Part shown: positions 1 to 6,643 of the stretch, one piece after another
Numbering within the stretch: position 1 is the first letter of the stretch
How the letters are laid out: each line of letters begins with the position of its first letter
From: Candidatus Magasanikbacteria bacterium CG_4_10_14_0_8_um_filter_42_12
GTDB lineage: Bacteria; Patescibacteriota; Patescibacteriia; Magasanikbacterales; UBA922
Assembly: GCA_002784795.1 (NCBI GenBank)
Contig: PFLZ01000024.1
Coordinates: 1 to 16,359 of the forward strand
Length of the DNA: 16,359 nt
Direction: 5' to 3'
Notes under the pieces: model-generated
What the model saw: the letters and a program-made list of their open reading frames with translations, nothing else
Database searches by the model: none
Told to the model about the DNA's origin: nothing
Position numbers and translations under genes: made by a program

Positions 1-292
1 CAGTCATCCAACGGAAACCACCGATCAGGATGATGACAACAGCAATCAAACCAAGAAATCCGAGCATTACATTGATAAGCTTTACAACAGCATCGTCGAG
101 TGCAGTTGTACCAAGACCAAGGGTAGCAGCAGGATCATTCTGACCAAGGCCAAAACTTGAGCTTGCTGCGAGTGGAGAAACAGGAGTATTTGCCAGTACC
201 ATTGATGGAACAAACGCAAATGACATCAATACTGCAGCTGCAAGCATCAATGTTGTTCTATACTGTGAAAGTTGTATAATATTTTTTTTCAT
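1..292 (-). CDS. VirB2/TrbC-like small pilin (C-terminus cut by window start)
   Basis: Translation of the minus strand from ATG at 292 gives 97 visible codons and runs off the window. It begins with a Lys-rich start (MKKNIIQ), then a signal-peptide/hydrophobic segment near residues 13-35 ending in a VLA-type cleavage site, a Ser/Gly-rich stretch, and a second hydrophobic segment near residues 72-95 ending in IGGFRWMT. This is the layout of the small VirB2/TrbC-like pilins common in Patescibacteria, which are made as two-helix membrane proteins and may polymerise. The start is well fixed by a strong Shine-Dalgarno sequence (299-308). It has its own good promoter (346-374), so it need not depend on the hydrolase-pilin gene upstream. 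The same two-helix domain ends three larger proteins in this window. Its exact role (T4SS-like pilus or membrane scaffold) is not visible. Confidence 0.75.
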   Translation of the reverse strand, partial: MKKNIIQLSQYRTTLMLAAAVLMSFAFVPSMVLANTPVSPLAASSSFGLGQNDPAATLGLGTTALDDAVVKLINVMLGFLGLIAVVIILIGGFRWMT

Positions 293-298
293 GAGTGT

Positions 299-308
299 CA
301 CCTCCTTT
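299..308 (-). promoter_or_regulatory. Strong Shine-Dalgarno of the small pilin
   Basis: On the minus strand AAAGGAGGTG lies just upstream of ATG 292. It is one of the few near-perfect ribosome binding sites in the window and fixes the start. Confidence 0.85.
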
Positions 309-345
309 CTGTCATTAAGATAAGGATACACATTCGTGTAACAGT

Positions 346-374
346 ATTGTATCAGTATTCGCAGATACTGTCAC
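346..374 (-). promoter_or_regulatory. Predicted promoter of the small pilin
   Basis: On the minus strand GTGACA (369-374) and TACAAT (346-351) are separated by exactly 17 bases (5/6 matches each to the sigma70 consensus). A start near 339 would give a leader of about 47 bases carrying the Shine-Dalgarno sequence. Together with the strong ribosome site this suggests high expression, as expected for a major pilin subunit. Confidence 0.6.
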
Positions 375-383
375 ATTGTTTTC

Positions 384-409
384 CACATGGCTATATCTTT
401 TGCCATGTG
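384..409 (-). other. Hairpin spanning the stop codon of the hydrolase-pilin gene
   Basis: CACATGGC (384-391) and GCCATGTG (402-409) form a perfect 8-bp stem with a 10-base loop. On the minus strand the stem begins inside the last codons of the 391-2136 gene and the TAG stop lies at the loop/stem border. No T-tract follows, so it is not a standard intrinsic terminator. It could protect the mRNA 3' end or pause polymerase before the pilin promoter that starts 10 bases further on. Confidence 0.5.
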
Positions 410-2136
410 CAGTTGCTGAGTGTTATCCCCGGCTCTCTGCTTATATTTGCAACACAAGCTGATGGGGTGTCAACACCAGGAATAGTTGCTTGTGTCGTAT
501 TATTATTCTGATCTGTGGCAGTACAGACACAGCTATATGAAGTACGATTCTGCAAACAAACTGATTCTGAAGAAAATAGCCTCCCTGAACATGGTCCACC
601 ACCACCTTCCACGCAGACACCTTCAGTTGTCAAACACCATGCCGGTGCATCTTCAGATGTAGATTGGGCATTACTTCCACACTTCGATGTCGTTTTCAAA
701 ATAGATCCATCGAGTACCCATCCGTACAAAGCAAGATTATTTGGATCTCTCACTTCTGTGTATCCATTTTGTTTTTTCCCGGTGACAGGCACACAATCTG
801 TTTTTGGATTCAACGTTCCTCTTGATATCACATTTGTTTTTGGTTCAGACCAGATGAGCGTTTCTTTATCGATAATTTTCACATACTCAGTAATGAGCTG
901 CGTGTCACTCGAATCTGTCGGTGCGCTACGATCCACCACAGCTCTTCCTGTCAATCCGCCAATCACCGCACTCAAAATGCCATACGCACCAAACACGACA
1001 AACAATCCAATCGCTGCCCAGACCATTGTTTCTGTTCCCTTTTTTACACGTTCTGGGTTGCCGGCAGAGAGGAGCCAGTATGCACCACCGATGATGAAAA
1101 CGACCAGTGTGACCGCTCCAATAATTGCCATGAGTTTTTTGAGGACATTCCCCAGAATAATGCGCAAATCTGTGACGTTTCCATTTATAGGATTTACGAG
1201 ATTCACCGTATGAATAGGAAGCTCGTTGCCTGTGTATGTTGGTCCTTTTGGAGCTGTCGTACCACCTGATGTTCCCCCCGATGTCCCTCCACCAGAAGTA
1301 CCGCTACCTCCTGCATCTTTGTCGTCTACAACCTTGTCGCCACATGTAGCGAGATCTTTGAGACAGGCAGTAGCAAGTTGGTAATGTGTGAGGTTTACTT
1401 TTTTGGCAGTAAGTGTTCCTGCGTGTGTAGTGGCAGCAGCTTTCAAAGATTCAACTTGTGTTCCAGCAGTCTCACCAGAACCAGAAAGTGTCTGATAATA
1501 AAAATCTACAGGACCGGCAAAATTGGCAATAATATCCTGACAAAAATTTGCTGGTGGATTTGGATTTGGTGGATCTGTCACATAACATCCATCCAGCACA
1601 ATCGCCCTTTGTGCTGTCAATCCTGCCAGGAAATAGCTACTCATCGTAAATGCACCCCCACTATGTCCTGCTACAATATAGTCTGTCGCAAGCGTAATAC
1701 CCTCTCCACTCATGATATCATTTGCTTCATTGAGAACACAATTGAAATCTGATTTAGAAATACGTGTTTTTTTTGAAGAACCTTTTACAGCTGTTCGTGG
1801 AATAATCATGGGAGCACCAAGTACAACAGCAGCATCACAGACCTGATAATCCAATCCATTACAGATATCTCCAATTGGCAATTCATCATTGCCATGAAAA
1901 TAAATGTATGTAGTATCTATATGTGGTGTACTACTAGGAACAACAATCCCGACCATTTTATCCTTGCCCGGGAATACTTGATCAACACCGGTACAACTAG
2001 ATACATATGAATAAAGTGTATAATTGTCAGTCGTAATTGCTGTTAGAGCATGCGCACTATGAGGAAACAAAAACAATCCGAAGGCAAGAAGTGCGTAGAT
2101 GAATGATTGTTTTGTGTTTATAAAGTTTGGCGTCAT
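391..2136 (-). CDS. Secreted alpha/beta-hydrolase-like protein fused to a VirB2-like pilin domain
   Basis: A 581-residue multidomain protein. Residues 1-30 form a signal peptide (cleavage after AHA). Residues about 45-265 look like an alpha/beta hydrolase: an oxyanion-type FHGND motif (80-84), a nucleophile elbow GHSGG with Ser159, and a candidate catalytic His251 (LTHYQ); the acid is unclear (Asp182 and Asp211 are candidates). A Gly/Ser/Thr linker (276-294) leads to a VirB2/TrbC-like two-helix domain (TM about 335-357 and 370-395) with the loop SAGNPERVKKG shared with other genes here. Residues about 415-482 resemble an SH3-like beta domain, followed by a Cys-rich tail (486-576). The start at 2136 has no Shine-Dalgarno and lies 7 bases from a heptamer array. 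Substrate unknown; I expect a membrane-anchored surface esterase or amidase. The hydrolase call is by motif only. Confidence 0.75.
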   Translation of the reverse strand: MTPNFINTKQSFIYALLAFGLFLFPHSAHALTAITTDNYTLYSYVSSCTGVDQVFPGKDKMVGIVVPSSTPHIDTTYIYFHGNDELPIGDICNGLDYQVCDAAVVLGAPMIIPRTAVKGSSKKTRISKSDFNCVLNEANDIMSGEGITLATDYIVAGHSGGAFTMSSYFLAGLTAQRAIVLDGCYVTDPPNPNPPANFCQDIIANFAGPVDFYYQTLSGSGETAGTQVESLKAAATTHAGTLTAKKVNLTHYQLATACLKDLATCGDKVVDDKDAGGSGTSGGGTSGGTSGGTTAPKGPTYTGNELPIHTVNLVNPINGNVTDLRIILGNVLKKLMAIIGAVTLVVFIIGGAYWLLSAGNPERVKKGTETMVWAAIGLFVVFGAYGILSAVIGGLTGRAVVDRSAPTDSSDTQLITEYVKIIDKETLIWSEPKTNVISRGTLNPKTDCVPVTGKKQNGYTEVRDPNNLALYGWVLDGSILKTTSKCGSNAQSTSEDAPAWCLTTEGVCVEGGGGPCSGRLFSSESVCLQNRTSYSCVCTATDQNNNTTQATIPGVDTPSACVANISREPGITLSNCTWQKI

Positions 2137-2143
2137 ATTTTTT

Positions 2144-2295
2144 CACGTAGCACGTAACACATATCACACAACACTTCTTCATGCACTATGTATGTACGTA
2201 TCAAAGTTAATTTTAAAAACCGACATTCTTATGTTATCACAAAAATCCATCTTCAACACTTTTTTTGTTACGTGTTACATGCTATGTGTTTCGTG
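2144..2295. repeat. Heptamer inverted-array locus 1 (89-91 base non-coding core)
   Basis: Left array 2144-2174 reads on the plus strand as CACGTAG, CACGTAA, CACATAT, CACACAA and CAC, in exact 7-base steps. The right array 2266-2295 is inverted; on the minus strand it reads CACGAAA, CACATAG, CATGTAA, CACGTAA. The arrays are imperfect inverted copies. The core has no ORF I can support. The locus fills the gap between the genes at 2303-3817 and 391-2136. Confidence 0.85.
2228..2256 (-). promoter_or_regulatory. Weak candidate promoter inside repeat locus 1
   Basis: On the minus strand TTGAAG (2251-2256) and CATAAG (2228-2233) are 17 bases apart (4/6 matches each). It could serve the hydrolase-pilin gene, but matches of this quality occur by chance in AT-rich DNA. 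Confidence 0.25.
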
Positions 2296-2302
2296 ATATA
2301 TA

Positions 2303-3817
2303 TTATTTAATTTGATCCACTACACGATACTCACTAGATACATCCAGCGCATCGAGGACAAAGTTGATCAGAGCATACGCACTAAATGCAATCACAATAC
2401 CGACAATTGCTGCAACGAGAATATCCCTTCCTTTTTTGACTCGTTCTGCATTCCCAGCAGAGATGATCATCATAAATCCACCGTATACAAAGAATGCTAA
2501 CGCTGCAGAGCCGATAAGCCCAAGAGCATACTTCCCTATATTGATTGCGAGCTGCAAGAGATCGTTGATATTCCGACAGCTTCCAGTAAACGCACAGGGA
2601 GGCAGGAGTTTACTGTCGTATCCATCAGGTGTGCCATACGAGTTCTCATATGGTGCACTGAGATAGTCAGTACACGTATTCGTTGTTTCGAGATAGGTAC
2701 AGTACGAAGAACCATCTTTTTTACCACATTGTTCCGGCTTCAATTTTGAACAATCAACATTCAATGTTTTGGCTATACATTTATCATTTCCACCAAAGTC
2801 TGGATAATACCAACAATAGTCATTGGGAACACACTGAGTTTCAGTCAAACTTCCACAATCTACATCTGCCACTTTTATTTTGACCTCATGTTTTGTTTCA
2901 AAGTAAGGAGCCCCTGCTGGACCTATTGTTCTCGCACGCAAGTCTATAGGTTCATCGGTCAACTTTTCAGGATCAACGGTAAGAAGAATAGTATTTTTTT
3001 CGGCTGAATCCCCCGTTATAATAATATTGTTCTTGACACAATTTTCACAAGAAATTTGAAGTTCTACACCTGGAGTGTCTGATGTGACTGTCATCGTATA
3101 CGCAGTTTTTTGCCCTTTTGTTACCGTAATAACATCGCCAGTCCAAGTAAGACCTCCAAGTGATCCAAGATTAGGATTATGTGTATTACCCAAATAATAA
3201 ACATACCAAGGAGCTGCTGAGCCTTTAAATTTGAAGTATCTCACACATAGGCCTTCATACGAAATATTTGTATAAATAACTTGTGTATGTCCACCCACAG
3301 ACATAATTTCCGGATCATTTGTATCTTGTACTTTTAATGAACAACCAATTAGGGTATGATTCAAAGGTAAATAGTTTGTAGCCGCATCTTCCGGTATAAT
3401 TTTATCTGCTCCGCCCAAAGCAACTATTTCTTTTGGAACATCGGTAGCAGCTCTCAGCATCCAAAAAAAATCCAATTTATCATTTTGCCAATCATCCTGC
3501 TGTCCAATATTCAAAATCCCCACCATATCTTCTATTTCTACCCGATCATCAGTGGCATCCAATTTCACACATTTTATCCTATGACCTTCAATTATTTTTT
3601 GTAATTGCAGACCTCCAGTAGGATCCAAAAATGGAACAGCAGAAGAAACAAAATAAAAATAGCCAACTCCACTCGAATGATTTAGGTACGTTGGACTTAC
3701 ATAACACGAGGCAGGATCTGGAAACTCTAACACAGCTCCCAAAACACTCCCCGGAAAAAACAAAACAACGCATATAATGCTAAAAAGAAATCCAAAATAT
3801 GTGCTATGTTTTTTCAT
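2303..3817 (-). CDS. Cys-rich secreted protein with C-terminal VirB2-like pilin domain
   Basis: A 504-residue protein. A signal peptide (about 1-28) is followed by a long extracellular region I do not recognise (about 30-315). Residues 321-382 hold two tandem Cys modules of the form DC-x3-L-x3-QC-...-YC-Y/W-...-C. The C-terminus carries the VirB2/TrbC-like two-helix domain: TM about 427-452, the loop SAGNAERVKKG (453-463) and TM about 466-488. The loop is nearly identical to that of the hydrolase fusion downstream. The start lies 9 bases after the stop of the solute-binding protein gene, so the two are probably co-transcribed and translationally linked; there is no Shine-Dalgarno. Probably a membrane-anchored, disulfide-stabilised surface protein; binding partner unknown. 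Confidence 0.7.
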   Translation of the reverse strand: MKKHSTYFGFLFSIICVVLFFPGSVLGAVLEFPDPASCYVSPTYLNHSSGVGYFYFVSSAVPFLDPTGGLQLQKIIEGHRIKCVKLDATDDRVEIEDMVGILNIGQQDDWQNDKLDFFWMLRAATDVPKEIVALGGADKIIPEDAATNYLPLNHTLIGCSLKVQDTNDPEIMSVGGHTQVIYTNISYEGLCVRYFKFKGSAAPWYVYYLGNTHNPNLGSLGGLTWTGDVITVTKGQKTAYTMTVTSDTPGVELQISCENCVKNNIIITGDSAEKNTILLTVDPEKLTDEPIDLRARTIGPAGAPYFETKHEVKIKVADVDCGSLTETQCVPNDYCWYYPDFGGNDKCIAKTLNVDCSKLKPEQCGKKDGSSYCTYLETTNTCTDYLSAPYENSYGTPDGYDSKLLPPCAFTGSCRNINDLLQLAINIGKYALGLIGSAALAFFVYGGFMMIISAGNAERVKKGRDILVAAIVGIVIAFSAYALINFVLDALDVSSEYRVVDQIK

Positions 3818-3826
3818 AAAAAGTTT

Positions 3827-5206
3827 CTACAACGTTTGCTGTACTATTGTCGCAGCATTAATGATAAGCTGTGCATCTCTTTTCAATGCATTTTGTCCAT
3901 CGGCATATGGCAAGAGGTATTGCGCCATGAGGTTTGCAAGAGCCGTATTTGCTTTGTCTGCATCTTTTCCAGTATACCAGTTTTTTGCCGTCAGGATACC
4001 CTGCACAAACGGTGCCATTTCAGGATTTTCCTGCTGGGCTGCGACGTGCGCTCGGAGTGGGGAGGGCTGATTTGTTGCATCGGTATAGGCTTTGATATTG
4101 TCAGGCGTGGTCATAAAACGGATAAAATCCCACGCTTCATCGCTATGCTTTGTTTTCTTTACCACACTCTCCACCCAGTAATTTGCTACATTTACCGGCG
4201 CATTCTCATTGAGCTGCGGCACAGGGATGACTTCTACATTGAGCTGCGGCGCGCGGCTCTTGATACGTGGGAAGTCATACGCAAAGCCAAAGAAAAATCC
4301 AGCTCTTCCCTGCGTAAAGGCGGTGAATGCATTGGTTTGTTTTTCATTCCAGCTGTAGACCTCTTTTGTGGGACGCGCAAAATCTGTATAAAAACGTAAT
4401 GCCTCGAGCGTCGGATGATTTGACGTTGCTCGGTCTATTCCACCTGCAAATGAGACCGTGCCATCTTTCACTACATCTACCCCATTTTGGAGGAGCAACA
4501 ATGCAAAAATATCTGTGGCATTGTCGATATTATTTCCAGTTCCCATCGGAACACCAGACTGAATAATATCTCCTACGCCATTCACACGGGTGATTTTTTT
4601 TACATCATCGAGAAAGGTTGTCCACGATGTTGGTGGCTCAGCAATACCAGCTTGGTCAAGAATTTTTTTGTTGTAATATAACGCAAGGGTATCGAGTGCA
4701 AGCGGAAGCCCATAGATCTGATTTCTGAGAACGACATCACTCGCTACGGTCCCAATAAAATTGGATTCGAGCCCACGAAGACTTGGCATCGGATTGGTCC
4801 GTGGTGTGACGATGATCTGCTCTGAAAATTGACTGCCCGTGATCTCTACATCAGAAACATTGACAGAGGCAGGCATAGGATCAAGTCGTGCGGCATACTT
4901 GCCGAGCCAACGAACATGCATCGACACAACATCCGGCCCAATATCATCAGCCAGTGCATTGGTAAATAAATCATCAAATTCCTCGTAGCGAATCTGTCGA
5001 ATATTAATCGTCACGTACGGACGAGTTTGCTTGTAGGCTGCAGCAAATTTTTGCAATTGCCCAACATCATCAAAGACGGTCCAGTATGTCAATGTAATAG
5101 GTTTGATAGACGCTTGTTCTGTTTGAGAAAGGCCTTTGCAGCCGAAACCAGCCGTTGCAGTTAGCACGAGCAGTGAGAAGAAAACCAATATATTTTTTTT
5201 CTGCAT
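3827..5206 (-). CDS. Extracellular solute-binding lipoprotein, family 1 (sugar-type)
   Basis: A 459-residue protein of the MalE/UgpB-like family 1 binding proteins. Visible family features: a hydrophobic N-terminus ending at Cys23 (AGFGC, an imperfect lipobox), the first domain starting ITLTYWTVFDD, a GPDVVSMH segment, the YGLPLALDTLALYYNK hinge region with the following AGI-PPTSWTT, and the late GRAGFFFGF and AWDFIRFMT segments. Such proteins bind sugars or other small solutes outside the membrane and hand them to an ABC permease, but no permease or import ATPase is in this window. I chose ATG 5206 rather than an in-frame start at 5245, because the extra residues are only the heptamer array read through. 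The gene is 9 bases upstream of the Cys-rich pilin-like gene, suggesting a surface receptor role. The ligand cannot be read from the sequence. Confidence 0.85.
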   Translation of the reverse strand: MQKKNILVFFSLLVLTATAGFGCKGLSQTEQASIKPITLTYWTVFDDVGQLQKFAAAYKQTRPYVTINIRQIRYEEFDDLFTNALADDIGPDVVSMHVRWLGKYAARLDPMPASVNVSDVEITGSQFSEQIIVTPRTNPMPSLRGLESNFIGTVASDVVLRNQIYGLPLALDTLALYYNKKILDQAGIAEPPTSWTTFLDDVKKITRVNGVGDIIQSGVPMGTGNNIDNATDIFALLLLQNGVDVVKDGTVSFAGGIDRATSNHPTLEALRFYTDFARPTKEVYSWNEKQTNAFTAFTQGRAGFFFGFAYDFPRIKSRAPQLNVEVIPVPQLNENAPVNVANYWVESVVKKTKHSDEAWDFIRFMTTPDNIKAYTDATNQPSPLRAHVAAQQENPEMAPFVQGILTAKNWYTGKDADKANTALANLMAQYLLPYADGQNALKRDAQLIINAATIVQQTL

Positions 5207-5214
5207 AGAATTTT

Positions 5215-5284
5215 CACGAATCACGTAACACATATCACATAACACTTATTTGAAATCCCTGTGTTACGTACTATGTGCTACGAG
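5215..5284. repeat. Heptamer inverted-array locus 2a (hairpin, short core)
   Basis: Plus-strand array 5215-5245 reads CACGAAT, CACGTAA, CACATAT, CACATAA, CAC; inverted array 5261-5284 reads on the minus strand CTCGTAG, CACATAG, TACGTAA, CAC. The core is 15 bases. The array contains the TAG stop (5278-5280) of the S23 gene and lies 8 bases upstream of the binding-protein start. Confidence 0.85.
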
Positions 5285-5652
5285 TTTTGTTCACCTCTAT
5301 CTTTTTCAATTCCTCGTATTGTTGCGTACAACATTGCACTTATTTCTTCCTTTAATGCAAATACTTTTTCGTATTCATTGCGCTGTATATATTCAAGTTC
5401 ACATGCTAGAAATTTACAGTATATTGATTCTTTCAATGAGCCAAAGGCTGTTTCATAAAAATTTTGCTTTACTGCCAATTTAATACGACCATGACCTTCC
5501 ACGTAATTGAGCATCACTGACAGCGAAGCTCTTCTGTCTTGAGAAGTGAGACTATATCTCTCATCTCCTGGATATTTTTTTGTAATCTGATATGACAATA
5601 CTATATATTCATGTATCAATCTTTTTAATTTTTCATGAAACCCCTCCCCCAT
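5278..5652 (-). CDS. Four-helix-bundle protein, S23 / 23S rRNA intervening-sequence family
   Basis: A 124-residue all-helical protein with the hallmarks of the S23/IVP family (TIGR02436, PF05635): an N-terminal FHEKLKRL helix, then Y-LTSQDRRASLSVMLNYVEGHGR, then KQNFYETAFGSLKES and a last helix rich in Leu/Ile. Length is normal for the family (about 110-130). Members occur in 23S rRNA intervening sequences, as stand-alone genes of unknown role, and, as Avd, in diversity-generating retroelements. Here the gene lies between protein genes and is bordered by heptamer arrays: 5658-5694 directly upstream, and 5261-5284 overlapping its stop. No Shine-Dalgarno precedes ATG 5652; the first codons are unusually G-rich. 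There is no reverse transcriptase or rRNA nearby. RNA binding is a family-based guess. Confidence 0.8.
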   Translation of the reverse strand: MGEGFHEKLKRLIHEYIVLSYQITKKYPGDERYSLTSQDRRASLSVMLNYVEGHGRIKLAVKQNFYETAFGSLKESIYCKFLACELEYIQRNEYEKVFALKEEISAMLYATIRGIEKDRGEQNS

Positions 5653-5657
5653 ATTTT

Positions 5658-5694
5658 TGTTACATGCTACATGCTACATGTTACGTGCTATGTG
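5658..5694 (-). repeat. Heptamer array locus 2b
   Basis: Five exact 7-base units on the minus strand: CACATAG, CACGTAA, CATGTAG, CATGTAG, CATGTAA, then CA. It separates the S23 remnant from the intact S23 gene. Unlike other arrays placed before a gene start, it has CAC polarity, so this locus is a composite. Confidence 0.85.
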
Positions 5695-5700
5695 AAATTG

Positions 5701-5745
5701 TATCAACTTCTTTAGTTTATCATGAAATGCATTTCTCGTATTCAT
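5701..5745 (-). pseudogene. 5' remnant of an S23-family gene
   Basis: From ATG 5745 the minus strand encodes 15 codons, MNTRNAFHDKLKKLI, closely matching the N-terminus of the neighbouring S23 protein (GFHEKLKRLI). After Ile15 the similarity stops, and the frame runs into the heptamer array and a TAG at 5674-5676. The rest of the gene is missing. The match also holds at the DNA level (TTTCATGA, then TTGATACA shared in register), so this is a decayed paralogue truncated at or near the array rather than a real short gene. The upstream array (5753-5781) abuts its start. Confidence 0.6.
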
Positions 5746-5752
5746 TTTAAAA

Positions 5753-5781
5753 ATGTGCTACGTGCTATGTGTTACGTGCTA
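5753..5781 (-). repeat. Heptamer array locus 2c, overlapping the stop of the VirB2-like gene
   Basis: On the minus strand the TAG stop (5779-5781) of the 5779-6636 gene is itself the end of a partial unit. Then come CACGTAA, CACATAG, CACGTAG and CACAT in exact 7-base steps. Confidence 0.85.
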
Positions 5782-6636
5782 TTTAAATGCATCGAGCACA
5801 AACTGCACAACAGCGTAACTTGCAAATATCACAAACACGCCCATGGCTCCCCAGACAATCGTCTTCAGAGCTTTCCCAGATTGATCTGCATTCCCCATAG
5901 ATGTCATCCAGAGAATACCACCATAGATGAATATCAAAATAGCAATACTTCCGAGCACACTGAGCAAAATGGATATCCCTCGACCAAACAGGGTCGGGAC
6001 AGAAGTAACCCTGAGTGGATTCAGATCGGTAATAGAAGGAAAACTGGATTTTACATCCACGACAGGTGCTTTTGTTGTAGGCTGGGTTGGCGGGGCTGCT
6101 TGTGTTGGTTTTTTTACGACAGCACAAAGATTTGCATAGATGGTATCTGTAGTACCAGCGTTTGTCACCGTTGCAGACAATAAAAATCTAGCATAATAAA
6201 ATGAACTTGTACCTTCTGCAGCACGAGTATCTGCAAGCGTTTTTTGATCCAAATTTATTTCAAAAATCCCTGTATTGTCTTCTGCATAGAATCTATAACT
6301 CGTTCCATCAGTACCACAATTTGAACATGCAAACACAGGAGACACTCCACCAGTATTTCCTATCGGTATTTCAAAATGAAGGAGTTCTCCCTCTTGTAAT
6401 ATATCTTGTGTCCCCCATACTTTTGAAACAGCTTTATCAAAACACTCCTCAGACTTTTCTGTTGCATCTGCAGTAGGAAATATATAACACCCTTGACTTG
6501 CAGGGTCACAATTCCAATCTATCACTGCAGCATGCACAACGCGAGGAATACTGAATGAAAAGAAGAATGCTATTACCAAAAAAAGAATATGCTGATATAG
6601 ATATTTTTTTGTATGTTGACAGGACCTGTTTGCCAT
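5779..6636 (-). CDS. Secreted protein with Cys-containing ectodomain and C-terminal VirB2-like pilin domain
   Basis: A 285-residue protein from ATG 6636, 7 bases after the galU stop. An alternative in-frame GTG at 6657 would overlap galU; neither start has a Shine-Dalgarno. A signal peptide ends at VHA; the ectodomain has paired Cys (DWNC...GC near the start, a CSNC pair, a late NLC), with no fold I can name. A Pro/Thr linker (KKPTQAAPPTQPTTKAP) leads to the two-helix VirB2/TrbC-like domain in the last 70 residues: TM1 about 220-244, a short SMGNADQSGKA loop, TM2 about 257-282. The loop is diverged from the SAGNxERVKKG version of the two larger relatives. Likely a membrane-anchored surface or pilus-associated protein. 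The stop codon lies inside a heptamer array. Confidence 0.7.
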   Translation of the reverse strand: MANRSCQHTKKYLYQHILFLVIAFFFSFSIPRVVHAAVIDWNCDPASQGCYIFPTADATEKSEECFDKAVSKVWGTQDILQEGELLHFEIPIGNTGGVSPVFACSNCGTDGTSYRFYAEDNTGIFEINLDQKTLADTRAAEGTSSFYYARFLLSATVTNAGTTDTIYANLCAVVKKPTQAAPPTQPTTKAPVVDVKSSFPSITDLNPLRVTSVPTLFGRGISILLSVLGSIAILIFIYGGILWMTSMGNADQSGKALKTIVWGAMGVFVIFASYAVVQFVLDAFK

Positions 6637-6643
6637 AGAGTTA

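Noticed and set aside
515..1213. A 232-codon plus-strand frame opposite the hydrolase-pilin gene
   Set aside because: It has no domain, signal or ribosome site, and lies antisense to a well-supported gene; it is a shadow frame.
3806..4399. A 197-codon plus-strand frame opposite the binding protein
   Set aside because: Composition is unlike a folded protein and the opposite strand has clear family motifs.
5207..5245. An N-terminal extension of the binding protein starting at 5245
   Set aside because: The extra residues (MLCDMCYVIRENS) are translated heptamer array; the lipoprotein signal starts at ATG 5206.
5278..5652. A diversity-generating retroelement, because S23 proteins resemble Avd
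   Set aside because: There is no reverse transcriptase and no template/variable repeat pair in the window.
5215..5781. A CRISPR-like array
   Set aside because: The repeats are 7 bases, contiguous and degenerate, with no spacers and no cas genes.
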